A stretch of DNA of 64,000 nt from CAIVAT01 sp037133475 (GTDB lineage Bacteria > Bacteroidota > Bacteroidia > Bacteroidales > FEN-979). A program made the translations under genes and the position numbers. A model generated the notes under the pieces. That model ran no database searches. It saw only the letters and a list, made by a program, of their open reading frames with translations, and had not been told where the DNA came from. The stretch's first letter is position 1. Each line of letters opens with the position of its first letter. Below are positions 25,707 through 34,085 of the stretch, piece after piece. Location: positions 1 to 64,000 of the forward strand of contig JBAXOB010000006.1 of NCBI GenBank assembly GCA_037133475.1, written 5' to 3'.

Positions 25707-26189
25707 TTACAGGTGATCAGGCCCCATATTTTCCTTTGTCTTTTCAACCAGTTTTATTTCCCCGATCACCATGGTCTTGTCAACCGCCTTGCACATATCG
25801 TAGATGGTTAAAAGGGCTACCGAAACAGCGGTAAGCGCCTCCATTTCAATACCGGTCTGACCGGTGCAGCGGGCCAGGCCCGTCACGCGTACCCCTGTAT
25901 CGTCAAGGGTTGCCGTGACATCCATCTTGGTGATCAGGAGCGGGTGGCATAGCGGGATCAGGTCGCTGGTGCGTTTTCCGCCCTGTATGCCGGCAATTTC
26001 GGCTATCGTGATCACATCGCCCTTTTTCACCTTATTCTCCCGGATGAGATCAAGGGTGGCAGGCTGAAGCGATATATGGCCGGTTGCAACCGCAGTGCGG
26101 AGCTGTACCGGTTTTACGCTGACATCCACCATGTTTGCCTTGCCCAGATCATCTACATGGGAAAGACCCTGTTGTTTCGCTGCATCCAT
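25707..26189 (-). CDS. moaC: Cyclic pyranopterin monophosphate synthase MoaC
   Basis: 160 residues, full length. It carries family segments VDVSVKPVQLRTAVATG, GKRTSDLIPLCHPLLIT and GIEMEALTAVSVALLTIYDM, including the catalytic His and Lys regions. It turns the product of MoaA into cyclic pyranopterin monophosphate, the first molybdopterin intermediate. It lies 66 bases after moaA and 79 before the MOSC-Mog gene, within one operon. Confidence 0.96.
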   Translation of the reverse strand: MDAAKQQGLSHVDDLGKANMVDVSVKPVQLRTAVATGHISLQPATLDLIRENKVKKGDVITIAEIAGIQGGKRTSDLIPLCHPLLITKMDVTATLDDTGVRVTGLARCTGQTGIEMEALTAVSVALLTIYDMCKAVDKTMVIGEIKLVEKTKENMGPDHL

Positions 26190-26255
26190 TTTCAGTTGAT
26201 TTGTCTTTTACCGTGAACCGGGAAAACCTGCAGTTTCACAGTCAGTGTGTTAAAA

Positions 26256-27056
26256 TTATCCTCCGATATGATTAAATGTGCCGTTACTGCTGACGCTCCC
26301 CTGTTCGGGTTTCAGTCCGACCGCCATTTCAAGCGCCTCCCGGATACCGAGTTCACGGGTGCTGAACTGGATGTCGTTGAACAAGCAGGGCCGGATCATG
26401 CCATTGGCGGTAAGTCTCAGCCGGTTGCAGTTCAGGCAGTCGCCTCCGTGGCCGTTTTCAACGATGGTGAAACACCCGTCGGCCAGGCTCATCTCGTGAA
26501 TGAACCTCGCCTCAATGCCCCGTTCTGCACAAAATGCCCGTATGGCAACGGCATCCGGTTCATCCGAGGAATTCCGCACCACGCAGTTGATCTTAACCGG
26601 GTTAAGGCCGGCCGAACGGGCTGCCTCGATTCCCGCGAATACTTTGACAATATCGCCGCCCCGGGTAATTTTTTTGTATTTTTCGGGATCCAGGGTGTCG
26701 AGGCTGATGTTGATGCGATGCAGGCCGGCATCGGCGAGCGCAACGGCATATTCGGGCAGGAAAATACCGTTGGTTGTCAGGCCGAAATCGGTAATGCCTT
26801 CAACGGCAGCTACCTTTTCCACAAAGGGAATGATACCTTTGCGCACCAGCGGCTCGCCTCCCGTGATGCGTATCTTGGTGATACCCAGCGAGACTGCCTC
26901 CCGGATCACCTCAAGGATCTCTTCGAAACTCAGGATCTCTTTGTGGCTGAGCAGTTTGACCCCTTCCGTAGGCATGCAGTAGGTGCACCGGAGGTTACAC
27001 CGGTCGGTGACGGAGACCCGCAGGTAGGTGATCGGGCGGTTAAATCGGTCGTACAT
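26256..27056 (-). CDS. moaA: GTP 3',8-cyclase MoaA, compact form
   Basis: 266 residues from ATG 27056. An upstream in-frame start would extend into moeA and is not needed. Radical SAM motif C20-x3-C24-x2-C27 (CNLRCTYC), the SAM-binding TGGEPLVRKG, and a C-terminal second cluster CLNCNRLRL with a third Cys in RPCLF; it ends in the expected IGG. It is some 50-60 residues shorter than usual MoaA: the segment between RFIHEMSLADG and the C-terminal cluster is missing, yet all iron ligands remain. It overlaps moeA by 17 bases. Confidence 0.92.
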   Translation of the reverse strand: MYDRFNRPITYLRVSVTDRCNLRCTYCMPTEGVKLLSHKEILSFEEILEVIREAVSLGITKIRITGGEPLVRKGIIPFVEKVAAVEGITDFGLTTNGIFLPEYAVALADAGLHRINISLDTLDPEKYKKITRGGDIVKVFAGIEAARSAGLNPVKINCVVRNSSDEPDAVAIRAFCAERGIEARFIHEMSLADGCFTIVENGHGGDCLNCNRLRLTANGMIRPCLFNDIQFSTRELGIREALEMAVGLKPEQGSVSSNGTFNHIGG

Positions 27057-28269
27057 GAACCTGGTCCCCCTTGTTAATGGCAGTCGTCCCGATCGGCACG
27101 ACCAGCACGGCATTGGCCTTTGTATAGGCATGGATATGGGCCGAACCATGATATTCGACCGGGAATACCGCCCCCTCCCTGATTTGTACCGGGATCAGCG
27201 ATTTACGCTCCGATTTGCGGCGTGAAAAGTCGACGCCCATCCTCAATAAAAGATCCGGTGTGTGTTCCGTGTGGCCCATCATCTTTAACAGAAAGGGCCT
27301 GACCAGCATTTCAAATAAGACAAAAGAGGATACGGGGTTTCCGGGAAGGCCAAAGACGAACTTATCCCCTTTGCGTCCGAAAACGGTAGGTTTCCCGGGT
27401 TGTACGGCAATTTTTTCAAACAAAATTTCAACGCCGGCCTCCCGGAGGATTCCAGGAACATGGTCAAATTCGCCCATCGAGACACCGCCAGACAAAAGGA
27501 CCACGTCGTTTTCAACGAAGGCCCGGTCGATCACCGATCTTAATCCCGGACCATCATCCGGGGCAATACCTATATAATCAGCGGTCGCAGGAACTGACCT
27601 TACCTGTGCCTCAAGCTGCCATCCGTTCGAATTCCTGATCTGTGCCGGGCCCGGTATCATGGAGGGCTCAACCAATTCATCGCCGGTTGAAATTATACCG
27701 ACCCGGGGCTGGTTGAAAACCAGAGGGTTTGCCGCGCCTACGCTGGCCAGCACCGCCACCTGTGCCGGGGCAATTTTCGTACCCTTTTCCAGTACAGGAT
27801 CCCCCGGTCTGATATCCTCGCCTTTGTAACAAATATTCTTTGCCGGGGAAAACCTGGTGAACCGTACCCTGCCGGAAGCAGGCTCCTCCGAATCCTCAAC
27901 CATGACAACACAGTCGGCCCCCTGCGGAACCATGGCCCCGGTCATGATTTTGGAGCATTCTCCGGGTCCGACCTTTTTTGCAGGCACCTTCCCGGCCGGG
28001 ATGATTTCAATAACGGCAAGGGTGGCTGATTTCCAATCATCACACCCCCTTGATCCCGGAATCCCTTCCTGTGGCTGACCCGGAACAATATCCTCCATCC
28101 TGCAGGCATAGCCATCGACGGCAGATTTATCAAACGGAGGCATCGCCATGTCGGAAAAAATACCTTCTGCCAGAACCCTCCCTGTGGAAGCGCCCAGTGA
28201 AACCCTGACGCACGCCGGCGTAGCTTTCTGGCTGAGTACTATGGCCAATGCCTCTTCAAATAGCACCAT
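27040..28269 (-). CDS. moeA: Molybdopterin molybdenumtransferase MoeA
   Basis: 409 residues, full length. It starts with SFEEAL-like helix MVLFEEALAIVL, then the MPPFDKSAVDGYA motif near 40 and the MoCF domain with LLSGGVSMGEFDHV near 255 and GLPGNPVSSFVLFE near 315. It inserts molybdate (or tungstate) into adenylylated molybdopterin. It sits 33 bases after the modE-like gene and its 3' end overlaps moaA, which implies coupled translation. Confidence 0.95.
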   Translation of the reverse strand: MVLFEEALAIVLSQKATPACVRVSLGASTGRVLAEGIFSDMAMPPFDKSAVDGYACRMEDIVPGQPQEGIPGSRGCDDWKSATLAVIEIIPAGKVPAKKVGPGECSKIMTGAMVPQGADCVVMVEDSEEPASGRVRFTRFSPAKNICYKGEDIRPGDPVLEKGTKIAPAQVAVLASVGAANPLVFNQPRVGIISTGDELVEPSMIPGPAQIRNSNGWQLEAQVRSVPATADYIGIAPDDGPGLRSVIDRAFVENDVVLLSGGVSMGEFDHVPGILREAGVEILFEKIAVQPGKPTVFGRKGDKFVFGLPGNPVSSFVLFEMLVRPFLLKMMGHTEHTPDLLLRMGVDFSRRKSERKSLIPVQIREGAVFPVEYHGSAHIHAYTKANAVLVVPIGTTAINKGDQVHVRPI

Positions 28270-28302
28270 CTGGAATTGTATTTTTGAAAATTATTCAGTC
28301 TC

Positions 28303-28719
28303 TTAACTTTCGCTGGAATTGCCTGTGTCCGTTGCCGGATCCTGCCGTTTTAACTCCAGGATGAAATTCTCAAAACCTGCCTGTATCTGGGCGTCAACCG
28401 TTTTATGGAAATTATCGAAGGCCTTTACCAGGTTTTTCCCCTCCTCGGTAAGGGTGGTATGGCCTCCGTCGCTGCCTCCGCGTTGCTTTTCCAGTAACGG
28501 GAAGCCGAAGAATTTCTCGATTTTTTTAAGGTTTCCCCAGGTGCGGCGGTAGGTATAGCCCAATTCGTCACATGCGGCTTTCATCGACCCTTTTTCCTCG
28601 ATCAGCTTTAGCATCTGCCATTTGCCGTCGCCCATAATCCCGGCCTCCTTTTCGTCCGACATCCATATTTTGTAATGAAGCCGTACATCGGATAATTTTT
28701 TGCTGAATTTTGTTTCCAT
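28303..28719 (-). CDS. ModE-type molybdate-responsive regulator (N-terminal HTH only)
   Basis: 138 residues from ATG 28719; upstream in-frame codons precede the promoter and are excluded. Residues about 15-100 match the ModE/LysR-type winged helix, with GDGKWQMLKLIEEKGSMKAA, then RRTWGNLKKIEKFFGFPLLE and GGHTTLTEEG. The C-terminal molybdate-binding MOP domains of full ModE are absent, so it may sense metal differently or be controlled by a partner. As the first gene of the molybdopterin operon it is the likely regulator. It has a -7 element at 28737. Confidence 0.88.
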   Translation of the reverse strand: METKFSKKLSDVRLHYKIWMSDEKEAGIMGDGKWQMLKLIEEKGSMKAACDELGYTYRRTWGNLKKIEKFFGFPLLEKQRGGSDGGHTTLTEEGKNLVKAFDNFHKTVDAQIQAGFENFILELKRQDPATDTGNSSES

Positions 28720-28736
28720 GATCCAGAAATATGCTG

Positions 28737-28744
28737 CAAAAGTA
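28737..28744 (-). promoter_or_regulatory. -7 element of the molybdopterin operon
   Basis: Minus strand TACTTTTG, 18 bases upstream of the modE-like ATG. It sets the short start at 28719. Confidence 0.6.
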
Positions 28745-28929
28745 GGATTTTTAACGATATGCAGAAAATGACCGATCCGGTGTTCTCCCGGAACAGGGAT
28801 TATTGGTAACTTTGCTGCCTGGACCGTAAAACAGATTGAGGATAATCCCTGGTCTGCAGTCACTTATTGACATCTATTCCGGTTCCTGTCGGTTTCACAA
28901 TCACCTTTTAACATTTCATCAGGTCATTT

Positions 28930-30294
28930 ATGGTTAAGTTTAAAACTACAACCCCGATTCTCATATTGCTTTTTGTCGGCGTATTGATGGGTGCGCTGGA
29001 TATTTCGATTGTCGGACCGGCCATCCCCTCCATTGAAAAGGCTCTGCACGTGGGGGCGCGTGACCTGAGCTGGATTTTTTCGATCTATGTCCTGTTTAAC
29101 CTGGTCGGGATTTCCCTGATGGCTAAAATGTCGGATGCATTCGGACGACGCTGGATATACATTCTTGCCGTGGCTGTTTTCGGCGTTGGATCCCTGGTTG
29201 TTTCCCTGTCGCATGATACCACCATGCTGCTGGTGGGAAGAGCCATCCAGGGGTTTGGGTCCAGCGGGATCTTCCCGGTTGCCTCCGCCACCATCGGGGA
29301 TGTTTTCCCGGTTGAAAAGCGCGGCAGGGCGCTGGGTCTCATCGGAGCCGTGTTTGGTATCGCTTTTATCCTCGGCCCGTTCATTGCCGGTATCATGCTG
29401 CTTTACTTTGACTGGAATGCCCTGTTCCTGATCAATATTCCTATCGCCATCGTTCTGATGATCTTTGCTGCGAAGCTCCTCCCTTCCAAACGGCTTGAAA
29501 AGAAAAGTGAAATCGACTGGTCAGGGATCATTATGATGGCCCTGATCCTCACCAGCTTTACCCTGGCGGTGAACAATATTGACACGCACCGTCTGGCGGA
29601 AAGTCTTGGTTCGTGGAGCGTGCTCCCTTTCCTGATGGTAACATTCCTGCTTACCCCCATCCTGCTGATGTATGAAAACCATCAGAAGGAACCGGTTTTG
29701 AATGTCAGGCTTTTCAAGTCGCGGCAGGTAAGGATTGTAGGATTCATCGCCTTTGGACTGGGGTTGTTCCAGTCAACGATCGTTTTCCTGCCAAAACTGG
29801 CTGTCGACCTGTTCGGCGTTGAGCCGTCACGGGCAAGCTTCATGCTTCTCCCCGTGGTCATTGCCACGGCAATTGGCTCGCCTCTCGGCGGCCGGATGGT
29901 TGATAAAGTTGGCTCGAAGGTGATCATTATCACCGGGCTGACGATCGCCTCGGTGGCGCTTTTTTTGCTAAGCCTGCTTACACGGAACATTGTGCTCTAT
30001 TACACCGCCGAGGCCTTTCTCGGCTTCGGCCTGGCCATGCGCGCCTCCCTGAATTATATCATGCTGAATGAGGTCCAGGCAATTGAAAGAGCCTCCACCC
30101 AGGGGATCCTCGTAATCTTTGTCTCCATCGGTCAGCTCACCGGCGCCGCCCTCGTCGGCGCCATCTCCGCAACAAGCCTGGGAAGAACAGCCGGTTTTGG
30201 CCTTGCCTTCCTGGTAATGACCGTAATCTCCGTCTCCCTTGTCATCCTTGCACTCTTCCTGAAAAACAGGAAACAGGAACTTTCGGGACGTTAA
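28930..30294 (+). CDS. MFS efflux transporter, drug:proton antiporter type
   Basis: 454 residues with about 12-14 membrane helices. It shows the DHA2-type first-helix motif MGALDISIVGPAIPSIE, motif A in the 2-3 loop (AKMSDAFGRRWIY), and a motif C-like Gly/Pro run near GLIGAVFGIAFILGP. Exporters of this group expel drugs or metabolites using the proton gradient. It is divergent from the molybdopterin operon, and the substrate cannot be read from the sequence. Confidence 0.85.
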   Translation: MVKFKTTTPILILLFVGVLMGALDISIVGPAIPSIEKALHVGARDLSWIFSIYVLFNLVGISLMAKMSDAFGRRWIYILAVAVFGVGSLVVSLSHDTTMLLVGRAIQGFGSSGIFPVASATIGDVFPVEKRGRALGLIGAVFGIAFILGPFIAGIMLLYFDWNALFLINIPIAIVLMIFAAKLLPSKRLEKKSEIDWSGIIMMALILTSFTLAVNNIDTHRLAESLGSWSVLPFLMVTFLLTPILLMYENHQKEPVLNVRLFKSRQVRIVGFIAFGLGLFQSTIVFLPKLAVDLFGVEPSRASFMLLPVVIATAIGSPLGGRMVDKVGSKVIIITGLTIASVALFLLSLLTRNIVLYYTAEAFLGFGLAMRASLNYIMLNEVQAIERASTQGILVIFVSIGQLTGAALVGAISATSLGRTAGFGLAFLVMTVISVSLVILALFLKNRKQELSGR

Positions 30295-30331
30295 TTAATT
30301 TAGATTCATTCTAAATTAATCGATATCTTTG
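30295..30331 (+). promoter_or_regulatory. Palindromic operator and distal promoter upstream of pruA
   Basis: TTAATTTAGA-TTCAT-TCTAAATTAA (30295-30319) is a perfect inverted repeat with 10-base arms. TATCTTTG (30324-30331) follows 4 bases later, so the palindrome covers the -33 region. It starts immediately after the MFS stop and could also end that message. The TTTAGAnnnnnTCTAAA shape recalls sites of metal-dependent repressors, which is only a resemblance. Confidence 0.6.
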
Positions 30332-30348
30332 CAGACTGAATCTTATAG

Positions 30349-30390
30349 CGATATGCATAAAAAAACATATCGATAAAAACCATAATTTTG
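30349..30390 (+). promoter_or_regulatory. Second inverted repeat and proximal promoter of pruA
   Basis: CGATATG (30349-30355) and CATATCG (30366-30372) form an inverted repeat with a 10-base spacer. TAATTTTG (30383-30390) is a second exact -7 element 18 bases before the pruA ATG. Confidence 0.5.
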
Positions 30391-30407
30391 CCACTAAAAT
30401 TACACCT

Positions 30408-32048
30408 ATGAATAATGCAATATTTAATCTGGAGCGTCCGCAGAATGAGCATACACTGAGTTATGCGCCCGGATGCAAGGAGCGGAAAGCCTTAAATGCC
30501 GAGCTTGACAGGATGAGTTCGGAGGTGCTGGACATTCCCCTGATCATCGGGGGGAAAGAGGTTCGGACGGGGGATACAGGGAAAGTTGTGATGCCTCACG
30601 ACCACGGCCATGTGCTGGCTACCTATCACAAGGCGGGAGAGCCGGAGATCAGGATGGCCATCGATGCAGCCCTCAAAGCGCACAAGGAATGGGAATCTTT
30701 CCCATGGGTCGACAGGGTTTCGATAACGCTGAAGGCAGCGGAGCTGATCTCGAAAAAATACCGGTCGCAGGTAAACGCAGCAACGATGCTCGGCCAGGGA
30801 AAAAGCGCCTTCCAGGCAGAGATTGATGCCGCCTGTGAAACCATCGACTTCCTTAACTTCAATGCCTACTTCATCACCGAGATTTACAAGGAACAGCCTC
30901 ACTCGCAGCCGGGGATCATCAACCGTATCGAGTACAGGCCCCTGGAGGGCTTTGTGTTCACGGTGACCCCGTTTAACTTTACCGCAATCGCATCAAACCT
31001 GAACATGGCCCCGGCCCTGATGGGCAACACGTCGGTATGGAAACCGGCCACAACCTCATTATTGTCGAACTACTACCTCATGAAGATCTTCCAGGAGGCG
31101 GGTATGCCCGATGGCGTTATTAACTTCATCCCCGGTGCCGGCAGCCTGATAGGCAAAACGGTGCTGGGTCACCGCGACATGACCGGCATCCACTTTACAG
31201 GATCGAACAATACCTTCAACAGCCTCTGGCAATCGGCGGCCACGAATATGGCAAATTACCGTTCCTACCCGCGTATTGTCGGCGAGACAGGCGGTAAGGA
31301 TTTCATCTTTGTGCATCCCTCCTCGGATCCGCAGGAGGTTTCGGTAGCCATTGTCCGTGGCGCTTTTGAATACCAGGGACAGAAATGCTCGGCAGCCTCG
31401 CGTACCTATCTCCCTGAATCGATGTGGAACGACGTCAAATCACGCATCGGCGACATGATAAGCCAGATTACCGTTGGTGATGTGCGTGAATTCAGCCATT
31501 TCATGAATGCGGTCATCGATGAGGCCTCTTTCGACAACATCATGGGGTATATCGATTATGCAAAAAAATCGGCGGATGCAGAGGTGATCTTTGGCGGAAC
31601 CGGCGACAAGTCGAAGGGCTATTTTGTTCAGCCTACCGTAATCAAAACCACCAATCCCCATTTTAAAACCATGGAAGAGGAGATCTTCGGTCCCGTGATG
31701 ACCATCTATATTTACAAGGACAAGGATTTTGAAGAGACCCTGCACATATGCGACCAGACCTCTCCCTACGGACTTACCGGCTCGGTGTTTTCCAAGGACC
31801 GTGAAGCCATCAACAAGGCCTGCCGTATCCTGCGCTATGCCGCCGGGAACTTCTACTTCAACGACAAGCCTTCGGGCGCCGTGGTAGGGCAACAGCCCTT
31901 CGGAGGAGCACGCGGATCGGGGACCAATGATAAATCAGGAAGCCATCTGAACCTGCTGCGGTGGACCAACCCCCGCACGATCAAGGAGACCCTTATCCCG
32001 CCGACCGAATTTACCTATCCCTATATGAAGGTTGACAAATGTCACTAA
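30408..32048 (+). CDS. pruA: 1-pyrroline-5-carboxylate dehydrogenase
   Basis: 546 residues, the length of the stand-alone P5C dehydrogenase (eukaryote-like ALDH4 type). It has the NAD-binding and substrate parts typical of the family: TPFNFTAIASNLNMAPALMGN near 190, the general-base region VGETGGKD near 290, and catalytic Cys in YQGQKCSAASR near 328. It oxidises glutamate semialdehyde to glutamate in proline breakdown. Proline dehydrogenase is not in the window. Two promoter/operator sets precede it. Its 3' end overlaps the convergent Rieske gene by 4 bases. Confidence 0.96.
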   Translation: MNNAIFNLERPQNEHTLSYAPGCKERKALNAELDRMSSEVLDIPLIIGGKEVRTGDTGKVVMPHDHGHVLATYHKAGEPEIRMAIDAALKAHKEWESFPWVDRVSITLKAAELISKKYRSQVNAATMLGQGKSAFQAEIDAACETIDFLNFNAYFITEIYKEQPHSQPGIINRIEYRPLEGFVFTVTPFNFTAIASNLNMAPALMGNTSVWKPATTSLLSNYYLMKIFQEAGMPDGVINFIPGAGSLIGKTVLGHRDMTGIHFTGSNNTFNSLWQSAATNMANYRSYPRIVGETGGKDFIFVHPSSDPQEVSVAIVRGAFEYQGQKCSAASRTYLPESMWNDVKSRIGDMISQITVGDVREFSHFMNAVIDEASFDNIMGYIDYAKKSADAEVIFGGTGDKSKGYFVQPTVIKTTNPHFKTMEEEIFGPVMTIYIYKDKDFEETLHICDQTSPYGLTGSVFSKDREAINKACRILRYAAGNFYFNDKPSGAVVGQQPFGGARGSGTNDKSGSHLNLLRWTNPRTIKETLIPPTEFTYPYMKVDKCH

Positions 32049-33043
32049 AGAACGGCGGATTTGAGTTCTTCCCTTCGTTTCCGGTATAATATTACGGGAT
32101 AATCGCCAGGGATCAGGTTCTCGTCCATCTTTAAGCTTGTTGCCTGTGGCTGGTGGGTCTCCACGACCCGCCGGTCCTGGCGCAGCACAATCCTGTTGAA
32201 GATCCTGGTGAACAGGAAATAGAGATCTTTCAGCAACGGCAGTTTCACCATTTTCTGGTAGGTCCGGAGATAAAAGATCGTGTTGGTTTCATCCACCGGG
32301 ACAAAGGCCACCACGATCCGCATGGAATCCATGATGTGGTTCTGCCATAAATTGGGAAAGATGAAGGTAAGGTAGGTAGACTGTCGTTCAGGTTTGACCA
32401 TTTTGCCAGGAGGGATCGGTTGCTGCCCGGTGTCGGCCTCATTGGAGGGCCAGAAGGAAATACTGTTTTCGGTCGATTCAATGTAGGGCCCGTTTACCAC
32501 GGGGCCGATGCCCCTCCCGATGGTGGTATGGTGGATGAAGGGCACGTGAACCACATCGAGCTGGTTTTCAATAGCCCTTGAATAATGGGCTTTCCAGTGA
32601 TCGGTAAACCCGTTCCACACCAGGTCGTCACCCAGGTTTGAAAACCACGGAATCTCAGGCAGCTTTGCCATCAATTCAGGATCGTTTCCTGCAGGGATTA
32701 GGGTGTACCAGATAAAGATAAACCCGTGATTTTCCCTTACCGGGTAGGTAGCTGCGCGGATATGACCCGGTATCGTTGCCGACCTCCCGTTGGCGGGAAT
32801 CAGCCGGCAGGAGCCTGAAGGATCATATTCAAAGCCATGAAACGGGCATTGAAGGTGGTCGTGTACGATTTTGCCTTTGCTCAGGGCGATTCCCCGGTGA
32901 GGGCATTTGTCGGGTGCGATGCCCACCCTTTCGCGGCTGTCGCGCCAGGCTACCAGGTTCTGCCCCATTCTCTTAACACCAATAACGCTATTCTTCTTCA
33001 CCTCTTTTGAGGCGAGGATCACATACCACTGGTTTGGAATCAT
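32045..33043 (-). CDS. Rieske non-heme iron oxygenase
   Basis: 332 residues. The N-terminal Rieske [2Fe-2S] domain has C47-P-H49 and C66-P-F-H69. The catalytic domain has the mononuclear iron motif ENQLDVVHVPFIHH (Asp, His, His) near 175-190. Such enzymes hydroxylate or demethylate with O2 using electrons from a reductase, which is not encoded nearby. The build is like the PaO/choline-monooxygenase type single-component oxygenases. An oxygenase in a genome with PFOR and AOR suggests tolerance of some oxygen. It is 7 bases from the carbonic anhydrase gene, in one operon. Confidence 0.88.
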   Translation of the reverse strand: MIPNQWYVILASKEVKKNSVIGVKRMGQNLVAWRDSRERVGIAPDKCPHRGIALSKGKIVHDHLQCPFHGFEYDPSGSCRLIPANGRSATIPGHIRAATYPVRENHGFIFIWYTLIPAGNDPELMAKLPEIPWFSNLGDDLVWNGFTDHWKAHYSRAIENQLDVVHVPFIHHTTIGRGIGPVVNGPYIESTENSISFWPSNEADTGQQPIPPGKMVKPERQSTYLTFIFPNLWQNHIMDSMRIVVAFVPVDETNTIFYLRTYQKMVKLPLLKDLYFLFTRIFNRIVLRQDRRVVETHQPQATSLKMDENLIPGDYPVILYRKRREELKSAVL

Positions 33044-33050
33044 CAGTTAC

Positions 33051-33677
33051 TTAATTGATAAGTTCAAAAAAACCCTTCTCTTTATTGTAGCTGAATACCT
33101 CGCCGGTTTCGATAAGATAGTGCCAGCCGATCAGCTTTAGCGTTCCCTCCCTGTAGCGGGATTCAATATAGGGATAGGTGAGCAGGTGCTTCAGCTGTTC
33201 CACGATATTCAGCTGTTCAGCCATCCACTCCCTTGCCGCGGGATCGCCGCCGGGAGGCAATATCTCCAGTACCCTGTCCCTGACAACACCTGAAAGTTTC
33301 AGCCAGTTCCGGGTGTGCGGCAGGTGGCTGAGCGCCTCCTCCGTTTTAAAAAGGGCGGCACATCCTCCGCAATTGGAATGGCCGCAGACCACGATGTTTT
33401 CCACGTGCAGCGCCTGGACGGCATACTCGATTGCGGAGGTGATCCCGAGAAAGTCGCCCGTTTCCTGGTATACGGGTACGATATTTGCCACGTTCCTGAT
33501 CACGAAGATCTCCCCCGGAAGGGTTTTGGTGATAAAGTTAGGCACGACCCTTGAATCGGAGCATCCGATAAACAGGGTATGCGGATCCTGTCCATCGCTG
33601 ATTTGCTTAAACAGGGTTTTGTGCTCCTCGAAATCGGTCTTGCGGAATTCTACAATTCCCCGGATAAGGTTTTCCAT
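33051..33677 (-). CDS. Beta-class carbonic anhydrase
   Basis: 208 residues. Zn ligands Cys39 (GCSDSRV, with the Asp41-Arg43 pair), His100 and Cys103 (GHSNCGGC). It interconverts CO2 and bicarbonate in the cytoplasm and may supply bicarbonate for carboxylation. It lies between a DUF3795 gene (13 bases) and the Rieske oxygenase gene (7 bases), so the three are probably co-transcribed; the reason for that link is not obvious. Confidence 0.95.
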   Translation of the reverse strand: MENLIRGIVEFRKTDFEEHKTLFKQISDGQDPHTLFIGCSDSRVVPNFITKTLPGEIFVIRNVANIVPVYQETGDFLGITSAIEYAVQALHVENIVVCGHSNCGGCAALFKTEEALSHLPHTRNWLKLSGVVRDRVLEILPPGGDPAAREWMAEQLNIVEQLKHLLTYPYIESRYREGTLKLIGWHYLIETGEVFSYNKEKGFFELIN

Positions 33678-33690
33678 CGGTTTTTATGAA

Positions 33691-34041
33691 TCAGTTTTTC
33701 CTGACCGACTGGAGTCCATTCTCCGCCATGTATTTTGCAAATTCCTCGTAACCCGTCTCCCTGATCCTGGCAATGCAGGCAGCGCGGTCGGATTTGAAAA
33801 CAAGGGCAAAAACTTTGGAGAAGAAGTTGTTGAACTTCCTGCAATCCATCGGGTTTGCGAACTCCCTGCACTCGGCACAGCTTGAATAGGAATGTTCTAT
33901 ATTACAGATACGGATCTTGCACCAGGTGGCCTTGGTGTTTTCATGACAGCCCGGGCAGGATCCTGAAAGGTGCTTTTTACAGGCACCGCAGTAAAGGCCG
34001 CAATAGGCGACCAGCGATTTGTCGGTAATGATGGGGTTCAT
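33691..34041 (-). CDS. DUF3795 Cys-rich protein
   Basis: 116 residues with many cysteines arranged as in DUF3795: YCGLYCGACKKHLSGSCPGC near the start, then WCKIRICNIE, CAECREFANPMDC and a final CIARIRETG region. The Cys pattern suggests a metal or Fe-S site. Function is unknown; such proteins are frequent in anaerobes. It lies 44 bases after trpB2 and 13 before the carbonic anhydrase gene. Confidence 0.85.
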   Translation of the reverse strand: MNPIITDKSLVAYCGLYCGACKKHLSGSCPGCHENTKATWCKIRICNIEHSYSSCAECREFANPMDCRKFNNFFSKVFALVFKSDRAACIARIRETGYEEFAKYMAENGLQSVRKN

Positions 34042-34085
34042 GGTGGTGTGTTTTGGATTAGCTAAAATAACACCTTTTTAACAAT

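Noticed and set aside
27057..27149. N-terminal extension of MoaA
   Set aside because: It lies inside moeA, and the family start is MYDRFNRPITYLR at 27056.
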